A DNA stretch of 64,000 nucleotides from Linum tenue (taxonomy: Eukaryota; Streptophyta; Magnoliopsida; Malpighiales; Linaceae). The position numbers and the translations under genes were made by a program. The stretch lies in assembly GCA_946122785.1 (NCBI GenBank), contig CAMGYJ010000005.1:63996200-64060199 (forward strand), written 5' to 3'. Below, in pieces: positions 53,777-63,449 of this stretch. The notes below the pieces were generated by a model. That model saw only the letters and a program-made list of their open reading frames with translations, ran no database searches and was not told the origin of the DNA. The stretch's first letter is position 1; each line of letters opens with the position of its first letter.

Positions 53777-53962
53777 GGGTTAATTGCACCACATACCACA
53801 TAAGTATTGAGTTTGTTGCATACTGACCACTTATATTATTTTTGTTGCAACTAAACCACATAAATCAATTTTTAGTTGCATCGTTACATTTTCCGTCCCT
53901 AAGTTTAACAGCGGGTACCAAATTGCAGTTTTCCATTCCACATGGCATTCCAGCTCAACCTA
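53777..53962 (+). repeat. Left 186 bp terminal inverted repeat
   Basis: It pairs with 55330-55515; 182 of 186 positions match by eye. Confidence 0.92.
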
Positions 53963-54664
53963 ATTGATGAGTCAGATAGTGAACTACTAAATAGTAAATC
54001 CATCAATTATACACTAGTAGATATAACTACAAGCAACTGAACCAGGTTCTGGGTTTTGCTTCCAGCAATTGAATCGTAATCTGGCGATTGGAGGATAGCG
54101 ACGCAACTAGGATTGTCAAAGCCGCAACACTACTGGGATCGCTGAGGAAGACGGTGAGGGCCGAGGAGGACAATTTTCTGGGTTTTCGAAGTCGCAACGC
54201 TGTTGGGATTGTCGAAGATGACAACGAAGCCCGAGGACGACGATTTTCTGGGTTTCTGAAGTTGCAACATTACTAGGATGGCCGTCGATGGTCAAATCAC
54301 AGAGAACCCAACCAACGCTCTCTGCATCTGCACACGCCTGTATCACATGCACTATCAGATCTGATTTTGGATTTGGGTTTTCTTCGATTTGGGTTCATCG
54401 TGTTGCGATTTCTGGGTTTGCGATGGTTCGAGCAGATTCGTCACTGGATTCTGGTGTGTGGTTGCTTGGAGCGACAACGGCAACTTCGTTCATTCCCCCA
54501 TCAACTGTGGCTTTCTTGAGCGGTTGGAGAGCTCCAAAGGAGACGAATCGGGCAGCAAATCTTGAGGGGTCGAATTGGGGTACTATTGTTTGAGAGGGAG
54601 GAGAAGGAAAGAGAAACTGCAGAATTTGGGTGAAATTCCAGATCCCTAGAAACTCCTAATCACG

Positions 54665-54839
54665 TTGGTCATGTTGTTCATCGAGCGGGTGTACATGGGA
54701 GTCCTCATTATTCTGATAAAGTTGTTGGCCAGCGGCCGGAGAAGTGGTACAAATGGGAACCAATGAAAGCGACGCCGAAATGGGAAACTCCGGCTACCCC
54801 ATGGTCTTAATCCAAGTCCCAATGTACAATGAACACGAG
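54665..54839 (+). pseudogene. Captured exon of a cellulose-synthase-like A (CSLA) gene
   Basis: The frame at 54665 reads LVMLFIERVYMGVLIILIKL, the membrane segment before the catalytic loop of CSLA glucomannan 4-beta-mannosyltransferases. After a one-base shift it reads QRPEKWYKWEPMK. After a second shift it reads MGNSGYPMVLIQVPMYNEHE, matching the conserved YPMVLxQxPMxNEREV of CSLA. The match ends at a splice donor (GAG/GTTAGT at 54839/54840), after which intron-like T-rich sequence follows. The piece was therefore copied from genomic DNA and not from mRNA. The enzyme normally builds mannan in the Golgi; this fragment of about 58 codons cannot. Confidence 0.78.
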
Positions 54840-55329
54840 GTTAGTTAAACAAAAAAATCCACATTCTAACAACCCAATTAGTAAACCTTGATACGCTCTG
54901 CTTTCATTATTGTTCTCTGTTTTGTTTTTCATACTCTGTTTTAGTTTCTATAGCTAACATAGAAGCCAGTTAAGAAGTTGGTAGTCTTGCTAGTAGCCAT
55001 GCTAAAACTCGATTGAATCTTGGTGCAATATGATATGTTTGATTTAATTGACTTGTTCTACTTCCTATTCAATCACCAATTCAGAACTTCATGCCCCGCT
55101 ATTTCATCCTACCTATATACGATGCTTGTCGTCGATTTGAGGCTCTCTAGGGATCGTTGGATTTCAAGTTTGAGCCACTCCATGATTTACGTTTTTCGAT
55201 CACCGGTATCTCATATACCTCCGACCAAGGTTCTGATGGAGGACTACCCTCTAATGCGGTGCAAGGTGCAACGAGTAGAGGGAATTCGTCAAAGATTCCA
55301 AAGAGACACCTGGATTTTATGGCCCACCA

Positions 55330-55515
55330 TAGGTTGAGCTGGAATGCCATGTGGAATGGAAAACTGCAATTTGGTACCCGCTGTTAAATTTAGGGACGGA
55401 AAATGTAACGATGCAACTAAAAATTGATTTATGTGGTTTAGTTTCAACAAAAATAATATAAGTGGTCAGTATGCAACAAAATCAATACTTATATGGTATG
55501 TGGTGCAATTAACCC
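55330..55515 (-). repeat. Right 186 bp terminal inverted repeat
   Basis: It is the inverted partner of 53777-53962 and ends GGTGCAATTAACCC. Confidence 0.92.
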
Positions 55516-55756
55516 ACGAAAAACCCAATAATTCTTTGTAGATGACCGGGTGGTGCCAGAGGGGCTAATGACGATGGCGATTTCGACTGACTGGGTTTGG
55601 GATCTGGGTGGTGATGACAGGTCGACGACAACGGTGGTGGTGGATTTTTGCGGCGGAGAAGCTATTGGCGATTACCAGGCGGCAACATGAGGGCGGATGA
55701 AAGTAGTTATTTCGATTTATGAGAGGTTCAAGATATTGGTGGTGATGGTCGACCGA

Positions 55757-56153
55757 TAACAACAAATGTGCTCTGGAAACCCTAGAATCACTTGGTTCTT
55801 CTCATTGATCAAACATCTGCTTATATAGTGCAGATCAAGGTGCTACAGGACAAGCTTCTTAGCTGTCAAGGTGTTCTGTCCTATTACTTGGAATGGAAAC
55901 AACAACAAGACTTAAACCGAAAGAAAGACAGACATTGAAATAGCAAAACGGCAGCAGAGTGATGGACGAGACGATGACGTTTTGCTTCATTCTTGATCGA
56001 AGTAAGAGAAGCAGCAAAACGGCAGCGAATAGGTAAGTGGACACGGTGACGTTTTGTTGATCTGCAAGTCTTGGAAAAAGAAGGGATGATCCGGCGACGT
56101 TTGATGGTGTCGACCGTTGGGATTTGAAAATGATCAAAGATCATTCTCTGTTA
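55757..56153 (-). repeat. 3' LTR of Copia element 2
   Basis: It starts TAACAACAAATGTGCTCTGG. On the minus strand it has a TATA box, CACTATATAAGC, at about 55815-55825, set between inverted ATCTGC/GCAGAT words. Confidence 0.95.
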
Positions 56154-57649
56154 CCCCCCCCCCCCCCCCCCCCCCGCGCTCTGCCCACCAGCTTGGAGAG
56201 TAGTGTATAAAATGGAGCTGGAGAGAGGGGTTTTGTGAACAAGTCTGCAAGCTGATGGTTGGTGCGGATGTGGAGAAGCTTGACTGTGCCAGACTGAATC
56301 TTCTCTCGAACAAGATGGCAATCTAGCTCGATATGTTTCGTTCTCTCATGGAAGGTTGGGTTCTGCGCAATGTAAATTGCGCTCTGATTGTCACAAAAAA
56401 GAGTAGCTGGTTGGTGATGAGTGATCTGGAAATCTTGGAGGAGATAAAGTAACCACTGGAGCTCACAGGTGGTGAAGGCCAGCGCGCGATACTCTGCTTC
56501 ACATGAAGAGCGGGAGACTATCTGTTGTTTCTTGCTCTTCCATGAAATCAAAGAATCACCGAGGTATATGCAGTAACCTATGATGGATCGGCGTGTGTCA
56601 ACACAGGCGGCCCAGTCGGAATCAGAGAAGCCCTTGATGTGAAAAGTGCCAGCAGAGGGGAAGAACAAACCAGATGCAGGAGCGGCCTTCAGATACCTCA
56701 AAATCCTGGTAACTGCTTTGTAATGAGTTGTGCTAGGATTAGCCATGAATCGACTTACCTGCTATGTGGCAAAGCTTATGTCGGGTCTTGTAGTAGTCAA
56801 ATAGATTAACTTTCCCACAAGAGTCCGATAAAGCTCTGGATTAGGATAGGGTTCTGTGCATTCTTCACTGAGATGTATTTTATAGTCCATTGGAGTAGAG
56901 ACAGGCTTGGAATCCAACAAATCTGCTTCTTGTAAGATTTCCAGAGTATATTTCCTCTGAGATATATGAATTCCTTTGATGTTGCGAGCCACTTCAATGC
57001 CTAAGAAGAATCTCAATACTCCCAAATCCTTGATACTGAATGCTGAATGTAGAATGTCTTTCAAATGCTGGATTTCAGACAGATCATTCCCACCAAGAAC
57101 TAAATCATCAACATAAATCAGTATGCAAGTATATGATGAATCTGTGACCTTGTAAAATAGAGATGGATCAGCCTTACTTGCAGAATAGCCTTGCTGAATG
57201 AGAGTATCAGTGAGTTTGGAGAACCACTGTCTTGAGGCTTGTTTTAAGCCATAGACAGACTTCTTTAGACGACAAACAGGGTCTTTAAAACCAGGTGGTG
57301 GAGAGTAACCCTTAGGGAGAGCCAACTAAACCTCTTCTTAAAGCTCACCATGAAGAAAGGCATTGTTAACATCTAGTTGATGTATATGCCAATTCCTCAT
57401 GGCTGCAACTGCTAAGAAAGTTCTGACAGTTGTCATTTTGATAAATGGGGCAAAAGTATCCTGGTAATCCACACCCTCCTGTTGTGTGTTACCCTTGGCC
57501 ACTAATCTAGCTCTGAATCTGTCTAGAGAATCATCAGAAAGAACCTTGATTTTATAAACCCATTTGTTGCTTATCAGTTTCTTCCCAATAGGTCTCTCAA
57601 TAATATCCCATGTTTGGTTCTTGATCAATGCTTTGACCTCATGAGTCAT
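56141..57649 (-). pseudogene. Copia reverse transcriptase and RNase H
   Basis: RT opens with EVKALIKNQTWDIIERP, SNKWVYKIK and LDVNNAFLHGEL. Two stops (TAA 57338-57340, TAG 57326-57328) sit in the GELEEEVY segment. It continues with LPKGYSPPPGF, VCRLKKSVYGLKQASRQWF and the active site ILIYVDDLVLGG. After a TAG at 56762-56764, RNase H reads GFSDSDWAACVDTRRS, SSCEAEYRALA and the distal HIELDCHLVREK. The reading continues in one frame without indels. The end of the frame runs through the G run and a few bases into the LTR, giving a poly-Gly tail. Confidence 0.88.
56154..56175 (-). other. Polypurine tract expanded to a 22-base G run
   Basis: Just before the 3' LTR the minus strand has 22 uninterrupted G residues, where Copia elements usually have a mixed A/G tract. 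It may be a real expansion or a homopolymer sequencing artefact. Confidence 0.7.
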
Positions 57650-57961
57650 GGCAGCTGACCATTGAGGGGACTGATATGCTTCTTTATAGGTATTTGGTTC
57701 TTTGTAGGAAGAAATGTTTAGAATGGAAGATTTGTAATGAGGAGCAAGATTGTCATAGGAGAGAACAGTGGAGAGAGTATACCTTGTGTTGTGAATCTGA
57801 GGCAGATTTGATTGATTGGCCTTGCTAGACTGATGAGAAAGATAACAATGGTAGTCCTGAAGAAGGTGAGCAGGTTTTTTGGATTGTCTATCTGATTTTC
57901 TGGTGGGGATGGGTTGGGGAACTGGTGATGGGGGATGTGAAGGAATTTGATTTGGGGAAGA

Positions 57962-59116
57962 TTATTGAGGTGATGATGGTTCCATGGAAGTAGGGGAAGG
58001 AGAAGGAGGAGTATCTGGAGGAGTGGAATTAGGTAAAGGAGGATCAGAAGGTGGTATTGGTGTTAGAGGAGGAGAAGAAGGGGGGTCATCAGGAATGGGG
58101 TATGATGTTGTTGGTAAGGGATAAAGGTTGTCACTGGGAGGTGACGGAGGAGAGTCCAAATTGAGAGTTTTAAAAGGGAAATGAGATTCATAAAAAATCA
58201 CATCTCTGGAGACAAATATGTCATGGTTGACCAGGTCATAGACCTTGTAACCTTTGATCCCATGCACATAACCTAAGAAAACACCGTTCCTAGCTCTAGG
58301 TTGGAATTTGGACCTGTGATTTGCAAGGGTGCTAGCAAAGCATAAGCAACCAAAAATCCTCAAGTCTGTAAGATCATGAGGTTTGGAATGAAGTTTTTGG
58401 TAAGGAGTTTGGTTTTCTAGGACAGAAGATGGGACTCTATTGATGAGGTAGATGCCATGTTTGATGCAATGACCCAAAAAACCAGCTGACAAATCAGCTT
58501 GGAATCTTAGTGCTCTTGCAACTGCAAGAATATGTTGATGCTTGCGCTCAACCTTGCTGTTCTGTTGAGGAGTCTCAACGCAATACATCTCATGAATGAT
58601 TCCATTGGAATCATAATAGTCCTCCATATGAAATTCCTTCCCTTGATCACTACGGATTCCTTTGATAGGGAAGTTAAATTGTTTTTGCATTCTATTGCAG
58701 AATGTTATAAGTTGAGGTCTGGCTTCAGATTTTAAGTGTAACAAAACAATCCAAGTCATGCGAGTGAAATCATCAACAATGGTGAGAAAATATCTATAAC
58801 CATCACAACTTGAAACTGGGTTTGGTCCCCAAATGTCTACATGTAAAAGTTCAAAAGGTAAACTGGTTACATTCTGACTTGTAGGAAAAGGAAGTCTCCT
58901 TTGCTTAGCAAAGTGACAGACATCACAGGGAAGCTCTTTCTGAGTTTGAATGGAGGTACAAAATTGGGAGAGGTAAGGGATTTTGGAATGGGACAGATTC
59001 CCTAATCGAAAATGCCAAATGTCAAAAGGAACAGAAGTGGCTGCTGTGATGTGTTTAGGTATAGTATATGCTTCTAGGTAGTAGAGACCATTGCTCAATC
59101 TAGCAGAACCAATCAT
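57962..59116 (-). pseudogene. Copia integrase
   Basis: The zinc-binding part reads WHFRLGNLSHSKI and CDVCHFAKQRRLPF. The core has Asp in HVDIWGP, Asp in IRSDQGKEF and Glu in SKVERKHQHILAVARALRFQ, so the DDE triad is present (Q in place of N in the SDNG motif). The C-terminal part has TPYQKLHSKPHDLTDLRIFG, RNGVFLGYVHGIKGYKVYD and a Pro/Ser-rich linker of the usual kind. TAA stops lie at both ends of the segment (near 59123 and 57962). It would insert the element DNA. No indels are seen. Confidence 0.88.
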
Positions 59117-59122
59117 TTTCCT

Positions 59123-60691
59123 CTACTCCAGATCATTTATGACACAAAGTTTAGAAGAAAATGTCAAGGATAATGAGTTTCTGGTGGTCAACTTGCTCAC
59201 AGAAACTAGATTGAAGATAAAATGAGGTATGTACAAAACATCCTCCAGAATGAGAAGATCATTGCAGACTGCTTTTCCAGTGTGAGTGGCTTGGATTTGT
59301 TGACCAGTTGGTAATGTGATGTAAACATTGCTCAAGGGCTTGGGATCAGTGAGATGAGCTAGAGTGCAGACTATGTGGTCTGAAGCTCCAGTGTCAAGAA
59401 TCCAAGTGGATTGATCATGCAGAACAACATTCACAGTAGGTGATGAGATTAGGCATTTACCTGGTGTGTTTCTGTTTGTAACAAAAGCATCTGCTGAATA
59501 TGATGGAGATTTCTGAGTAGCCATAAGACTCATAAGTCTATCATAATCTGACTTTGTCAACTTAACCTCTTCTTCATACTCCCCAGAAACTGCATTGGCT
59601 GAATGCCTGCCTCTACCAACACCAGAATTACCAGCTCGAGGTATGTAACCAGGAGGAAAACCATGTTTATGAAAACATTTGTCTTCTGTATGCCCTGGCT
59701 TCTTACAGAAAGTGCATTCAGATATCTTGCCTTGTTGAGAGGAAGGCCTATATGTGTTCATGCTAGGAGGATACCCATGTTTTTGGTAACATGTATCTTC
59801 AGTATGACCATCTCTCCTACAATAGGTACAATATGGTCTTCTGTTGGTAGAATTAGGTCTCCTAGTTGTACCAGGAACTGCTAGAGCAGTAGAGTCTGAA
59901 GTTGCAGAAGCAACCATTTTGCCTCTTTGGGTTCCATACATTTGCCTCTCATGCTGTAACTTCCTTTGAAAAACACGGTTTATGTTTGGAAGTTCATCAC
60001 CAAACAGTACTTGAGACCTCACAGTAGAGAAATTTTCATTCAACCCTCGTAAGAACTTGATCACATAATCTGTTTCCTGATACTCATAGACTCAACGCAT
60101 AGCTAAGCAATCAATGTGACTGGTAGGTGTACAAGTGCAGGGAATCAAAGGTTAATAGTTTTCAAGTTCATCTCTGTAAGTGATAACTTGGCCATAGTAC
60201 TCAGTGATGGTTTGATTACCTTGCTTCAAGGTAGACAGAGCCTCTTCTAGCTCAGCAACCCTGGCAATATCACCTGAACCATAGCGTGTTTGAAGACTCT
60301 TCCATGCTTCTGAGGCAGATTTTCTTGAGAGAATGGTTTTGCGGATCTCAGATTCAACTGACTGCTGGATCCAACTGAGGATCATGACATTTTTGCGAGT
60401 CCAAGCACCCCTTCGTGGATCTGTGGCAGCTGGCTCGACCAAGGTTCCATTGATGAAACCGAGTTTGTTTTTGGCAGCTAGAGCGTTGAGCATAGCCCTG
60501 CTCCAGTCATTGTAGTTGGTGGTGTTGAGTTTATCTCCCACCAACAGAGAACCAGGTTGCTCTGAACCATGGAGGAAGTATGGATCTTCCAGAACATAGT
60601 TTGCTTGTGGCTGAGGAGGAGCATTCTGTGCAGCAGCTTCTTCATTTTGTTGATCTTCTGCTGCATTTTGATCAGCAGGTTGGACCTCCAT
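59123..60691 (-). pseudogene. Copia Gag and protease
   Basis: The ATG at 60691 gives MEVQPADQNAAEDQQ, followed by GSLLVGDKLNTTNYNDWSRA and KLGFINGTLVEP, the standard Copia Gag start. Then come SEAWKSLQTRYG and LSTLKQGNQTITEYYGQV. Two stops (60152-60154 and 60092-60094) interrupt before ETDYVIKFLRGLNENFSTVR. Two zinc knuckles follow, CTYCRRDGHTEDTC and CTFCKKPGHTEDKC, an uncommon tandem pair. The protease active site STWILDTGASDHI and the LYIPHFIFNLVSVSKLT end close the segment. Gag would form the particle and the protease would mature it. Confidence 0.88.
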
Positions 60692-60713
60692 TGCTGCGGC
60701 GGCTAGGGTTTAA

Positions 60714-60728
60714 AGGGCTCTGATACCA
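60714..60728 (-). other. Primer binding site of Copia element 2
   Basis: The minus strand reads TGGTATCAGAGCCC directly after the LTR, exact for initiator-Met tRNA. This fixes the LTR end at TTA, supporting the unusual LTR termini. Confidence 0.95.
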
Positions 60729-61125
60729 TAACAACAAATGTGCTTTGAAAACCCTAGAATCACTTGGTTCTTCTCATTGATCAAACATCTGCTTATATAG
60801 TGCAGATCAAGGTGCTACAAGACAAGCTTCCTAGCTGTCAAGGTGTTCTGTCCTATTACTTGGAATGGAAACAACAACAAGACTTAAACCGAAAGAAAGA
60901 CAGACATTGAAATAGCAAAACGGCAGCGGAGTGATGGACGAGACGATGACGTTTTGCTTCATTCTTGATCGAAGGAAGAGAAGCAGCAAAACGACAGCGG
61001 ATAGGTAAGTGGACACGGTGACGTTTTGCTGATCTGCAGGTCTTGGAAAAAGAAGGGATGATCCGGCGACGTTTGATGGTGTCGACCGTTGGGATTTGAA
61101 AATGATCAAAGATCATTCTCTGTTA
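60729..61125 (-). repeat. 5' LTR of Copia element 2
   Basis: It starts TAACAACAAATGTGCTTTGA and ends CATTCTCTGTTA, followed by the TSD ACCGA. Confidence 0.95.
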
Positions 61126-61130
61126 ACCGA

Positions 61131-61500
61131 CGGAAGCACCGATGATAGTGGTGGATTGCATGCTGGTGAGACTTTGACGGAGGAGGAACTTCACTGCGAA
61201 AGTTCAGAGAAAAGAATAAAAGAGTGGAAGAGGAAGAGACTCGTTGACTGCCTCTCTTTTTTTATTTTGTTTTTAACTTTTTCTGGTTTTATTAATTTAT
61301 TAGTTAAACCAGACCCACACATTGATCACAAACCCAACCAATTTAATTGAACCGAGCAGAAAATTCTTACGGCACCGGTACAGTGACGACACTGCAGAAT
61401 TGCCAGTAGTGAAAAACAACGAATCGAACCAAAGGGTACCCAAAAATGACCACCTCCTCTTCATGTTGCTTAGATAACAACTATATGGAAATGATAGATA
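61131..61500. other. Spacer, no gene recognised
   Basis: The flank of the Copia element has an 84-codon plus frame crossing the LTR end with no domain features. Nothing is supported. Confidence 0.4.
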
Positions 61501-62176
61501 CTTGCTATAGCAGGTTTTATAGGTCGCGTTACGTAAAACTAATGTTTATTACGTAACAATTAGGTAATGCTTGTTAGTCTTACGTAACAGTTAAACTATA
61601 AGCGTTACGGAAGGTTTCCATAACGACTTATCATTTTACGTAACGCTAGGTTAATATTCATTACGTAAAAGCATCGTCTATTACATAAGGCTTCCGTAAT
61701 GACATTTTACAACTGTTACATAAAATAAACGCTCATTACGTAAAGGTTACGCAACGAAGGTTATTTCTTACGTAACAGTTAAATTAGAAGTGTTACGTAA
61801 GACTTCCGTAATGACTTACCACATTACATAACTTGATTAATATCATTACGTAAAAGGACCATCCATTACGTAAGGCTTCCGTAATGCCACTTTACAACTG
61901 TTACGTAAAGTATGCATCTATTACGTAAAGGTTACGTAACGATAGGTATTTCTTACGTAACAGTTAAATTAGAAGTGTCACGCAAGCCTTCCGTAATGAT
62001 TCAACAGATTACGTAACGAAAGGTTAATATTCATTACGTAAAATGAGTCTCTATTACGTAAGGTTTCCGTAATGACATTTTTCAACTATTACGTAAGATA
62101 AATACACATTACGTAACCATTACGTAATGCCTATTGTATTTTACGTAATGCGACTTGTGAAACCTGTTATAGCAGG
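61501..62176. mobile_element. TIR element built of tandem TTACGTAA-rich units
   Basis: The ends are inverted: CTTGCTATAGCAGGTTTTAT...GTCGCGTTACGTAAAA at the left, and TTTTACGTAATGCGAC...AACCTGTTATAGCAGG at the right, about 38 bp with several mismatches. Between them are just over three tandem units of about 186 bp, anchored by CTTACGTAACAGTTAAA at 61579, 61767 and 61952. About 20 copies of TACGTAA occur, many in the palindrome TTACGTAA, plus a recurring CTTCCGTAATGAC. There is no coding capacity and no TSD was found. The structure fits a foldback or MITE-type element, but the dense palindromes are unusual. Confidence 0.7.
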
Positions 62177-62705
62177 TCAAAAACATCAAGTTACCATAAC
62201 TTCAAGGTATTGTAGGATTTTATGTTAAGGAATAAAAGAGGTGAAAATTATAGATGACTTCGAAACACAATTTATACTACATCATCATATCCGCAAGGAA
62301 AAATCATACAATTACATGCTCTAATCATGAGAACCATAATATTCATTGTGCAATAGATAAAACCAGAACCTCTACTTTTTTGCTGATGTTCCTTGTATCC
62401 TGTAATCCAATACTACACAAAAGGCAACATAATAGTAGAGCCAAATAGGTAGCTACTGACAAAAAAATAGGGGTGAGAAATTTGAATGGGGCCAAATGCT
62501 AAATGCTCAAATAAAATATTTAGAAAACTATCCAGCAATATACGATACACGACACCAGGTTTCTAAGTAACTTTGGTAACAAAATTGCTTGCTTTGTATA
62601 AAGATAGCGAGATTGAAAAAATTCAAATGCTAATGTTGGTTAGGACCAACAAGATAAGCACCTGCACCTTGAATTCAGAATAATTCAGCTACTTGATGGC
62701 TTTTT

Positions 62706-62711
62706 TTTATT
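62706..62711 (-). terminator. Polyadenylation signal for the exon at 62862
   Basis: AATAAA on the minus strand lies about 150 bases after the stop codon of the exon-like frame at 63052-62862, a normal spacing for a plant 3' untranslated region. Confidence 0.4.
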
Positions 62712-62861
62712 GAAAATAATTACTTGATGGCATTTGATACAAAGTCTGCAATCTTAAAAGTCACAAAGCCAAATAATTTACTAACTTCTAAATTATACAA
62801 AAAGGAGATGGTCAAATGTGTATCTATGCTCACAAAATGAAGTGATTGGAAACTCTAAAGC

Positions 62862-63052
62862 TCACATAGAAGGCACGGGTGGTGGAGCATAAGTGGTGGA
62901 GTAGTAGGAGGCGGTGATGCCACCTATTCCATACGTTTGAGGTTCAACAAAGGTAGTAGGGAATAGTAATGGCCAGAGAAGAACCTCTGCAGGAAGATGA
63001 AGGAGCTGCAAGACTCGCAGAACAATTAAAATAAGAAATCCTCCTTGGAACT
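62862..63052 (-). CDS. Probable last exon of an unrecognised gene (partial)
   Basis: After a splice-acceptor-like TTTGATTTGATTAG the minus strand is open for about 62 codons. It reads FQGGFLILIVLRVLQLLHLP, then AEVLLWPLLFPTTFVEPQTY, then GIGGITASYYSTTYAPPPVP and SM before TGA (stop at 62862-62864). The first part looks like a hydrophobic or membrane-associated helix, the second a Tyr/Pro-rich tail. Coding-like composition, a matching acceptor and an AATAAA downstream support a real exon. I do not recognise the family. Upstream exons were not found before the LINE fragment at 63450, so the gene may be broken or have a long intron. Confidence 0.4.
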
Positions 63053-63449
63053 CTAATCAAATCAAACATCAAATAACATCGAAATAAATATTGTGGAATA
63101 CTATTGCATCAGAGTTGCAATCGTCCCCCCACTTAGTACTAACAAACCCTTGAAGCAAATATTAGCAGATAATTCCAAGTATTGACATCAATTTTTCACC
63201 TAAAATTCATTACATGATGAGGTTGATAATAATGACCTCTAGTAGTGGATTGTAGAGCAGTTCATATAATGCAATACTAAACTGAATGAAAGTCTCAAAC
63301 TCATCCATATTAAAATAGAATAAAAACAAGATCATTCTGGGCCATTTTTCCATCTTCGCGAGATTTTGCAAACCAATGACTGTTACGTAACCTTAAGAAA
63401 ACATCCCATAACAAAGTCTAAGCCAACCAATATATAGCGAAAGAGCTTA

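Larger units (their letters stand above)
53777..55515. mobile_element. Mutator-like element carrying a CSLA gene fragment (Pack-MULE type)
   Basis: The ends are inverted repeats of 186 bp (53777-53962 and 55330-55515) with four mismatches, opening GGGTTAATTGCACCACATAC. Long, highly similar terminal repeats of this kind are typical of Mutator-like elements. There is no transposase in the 1.37 kb between them. The interior instead holds a 70 bp-period duplication (about 54109-54275), a frame of unknown origin (54288-54593), a CSLA exon piece with its intron start (54665-54839 and onward), and a further unknown stretch (55020-55325). A clean 9 bp TSD was not found (GAAAAAACC left, ACGAAAAAC right), so the superfamily is inferred from the ends. 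Confidence 0.75.
55757..61125 (-). mobile_element. Ty1-Copia retrotransposon, near full length
   Basis: Both LTRs are 397 bp (55757-56153 and 60729-61125), and the TSD ACCGA flanks the element (55752-55756 and 61126-61130). On the minus strand the order is PBS, gag, protease, integrase, reverse transcriptase, RNase H, polypurine tract. The LTRs differ at ten positions (about 2.5 percent). The ends are TA...TA (TAACAACAAATG...CTCTGTTA), not the usual TG...CA. The gag-pol frame is one continuous frame of 1517 codons broken only by stop codons. Confidence 0.95.

Noticed and set aside
53768..55524. 9 bp TSD for the Pack-MULE-type element (GAAAAAACC versus ACGAAAAAC)
   Set aside because: Only an offset partial similarity in an A-rich context; not convincing.
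61501..62176. CRISPR-like reading of the regular TTACGTAA spacing
   Set aside because: The units are tandem and near identical including the spaces, the words are short palindromes, and the context is a plant nuclear genome.
63181..63330. Coding-like minus-strand stretch (MDEFETFIQFSIALYELLYN)
   Set aside because: It has no splice sites joining it to the exon at 63052 in a consistent frame and no recognised family; too weak to call.
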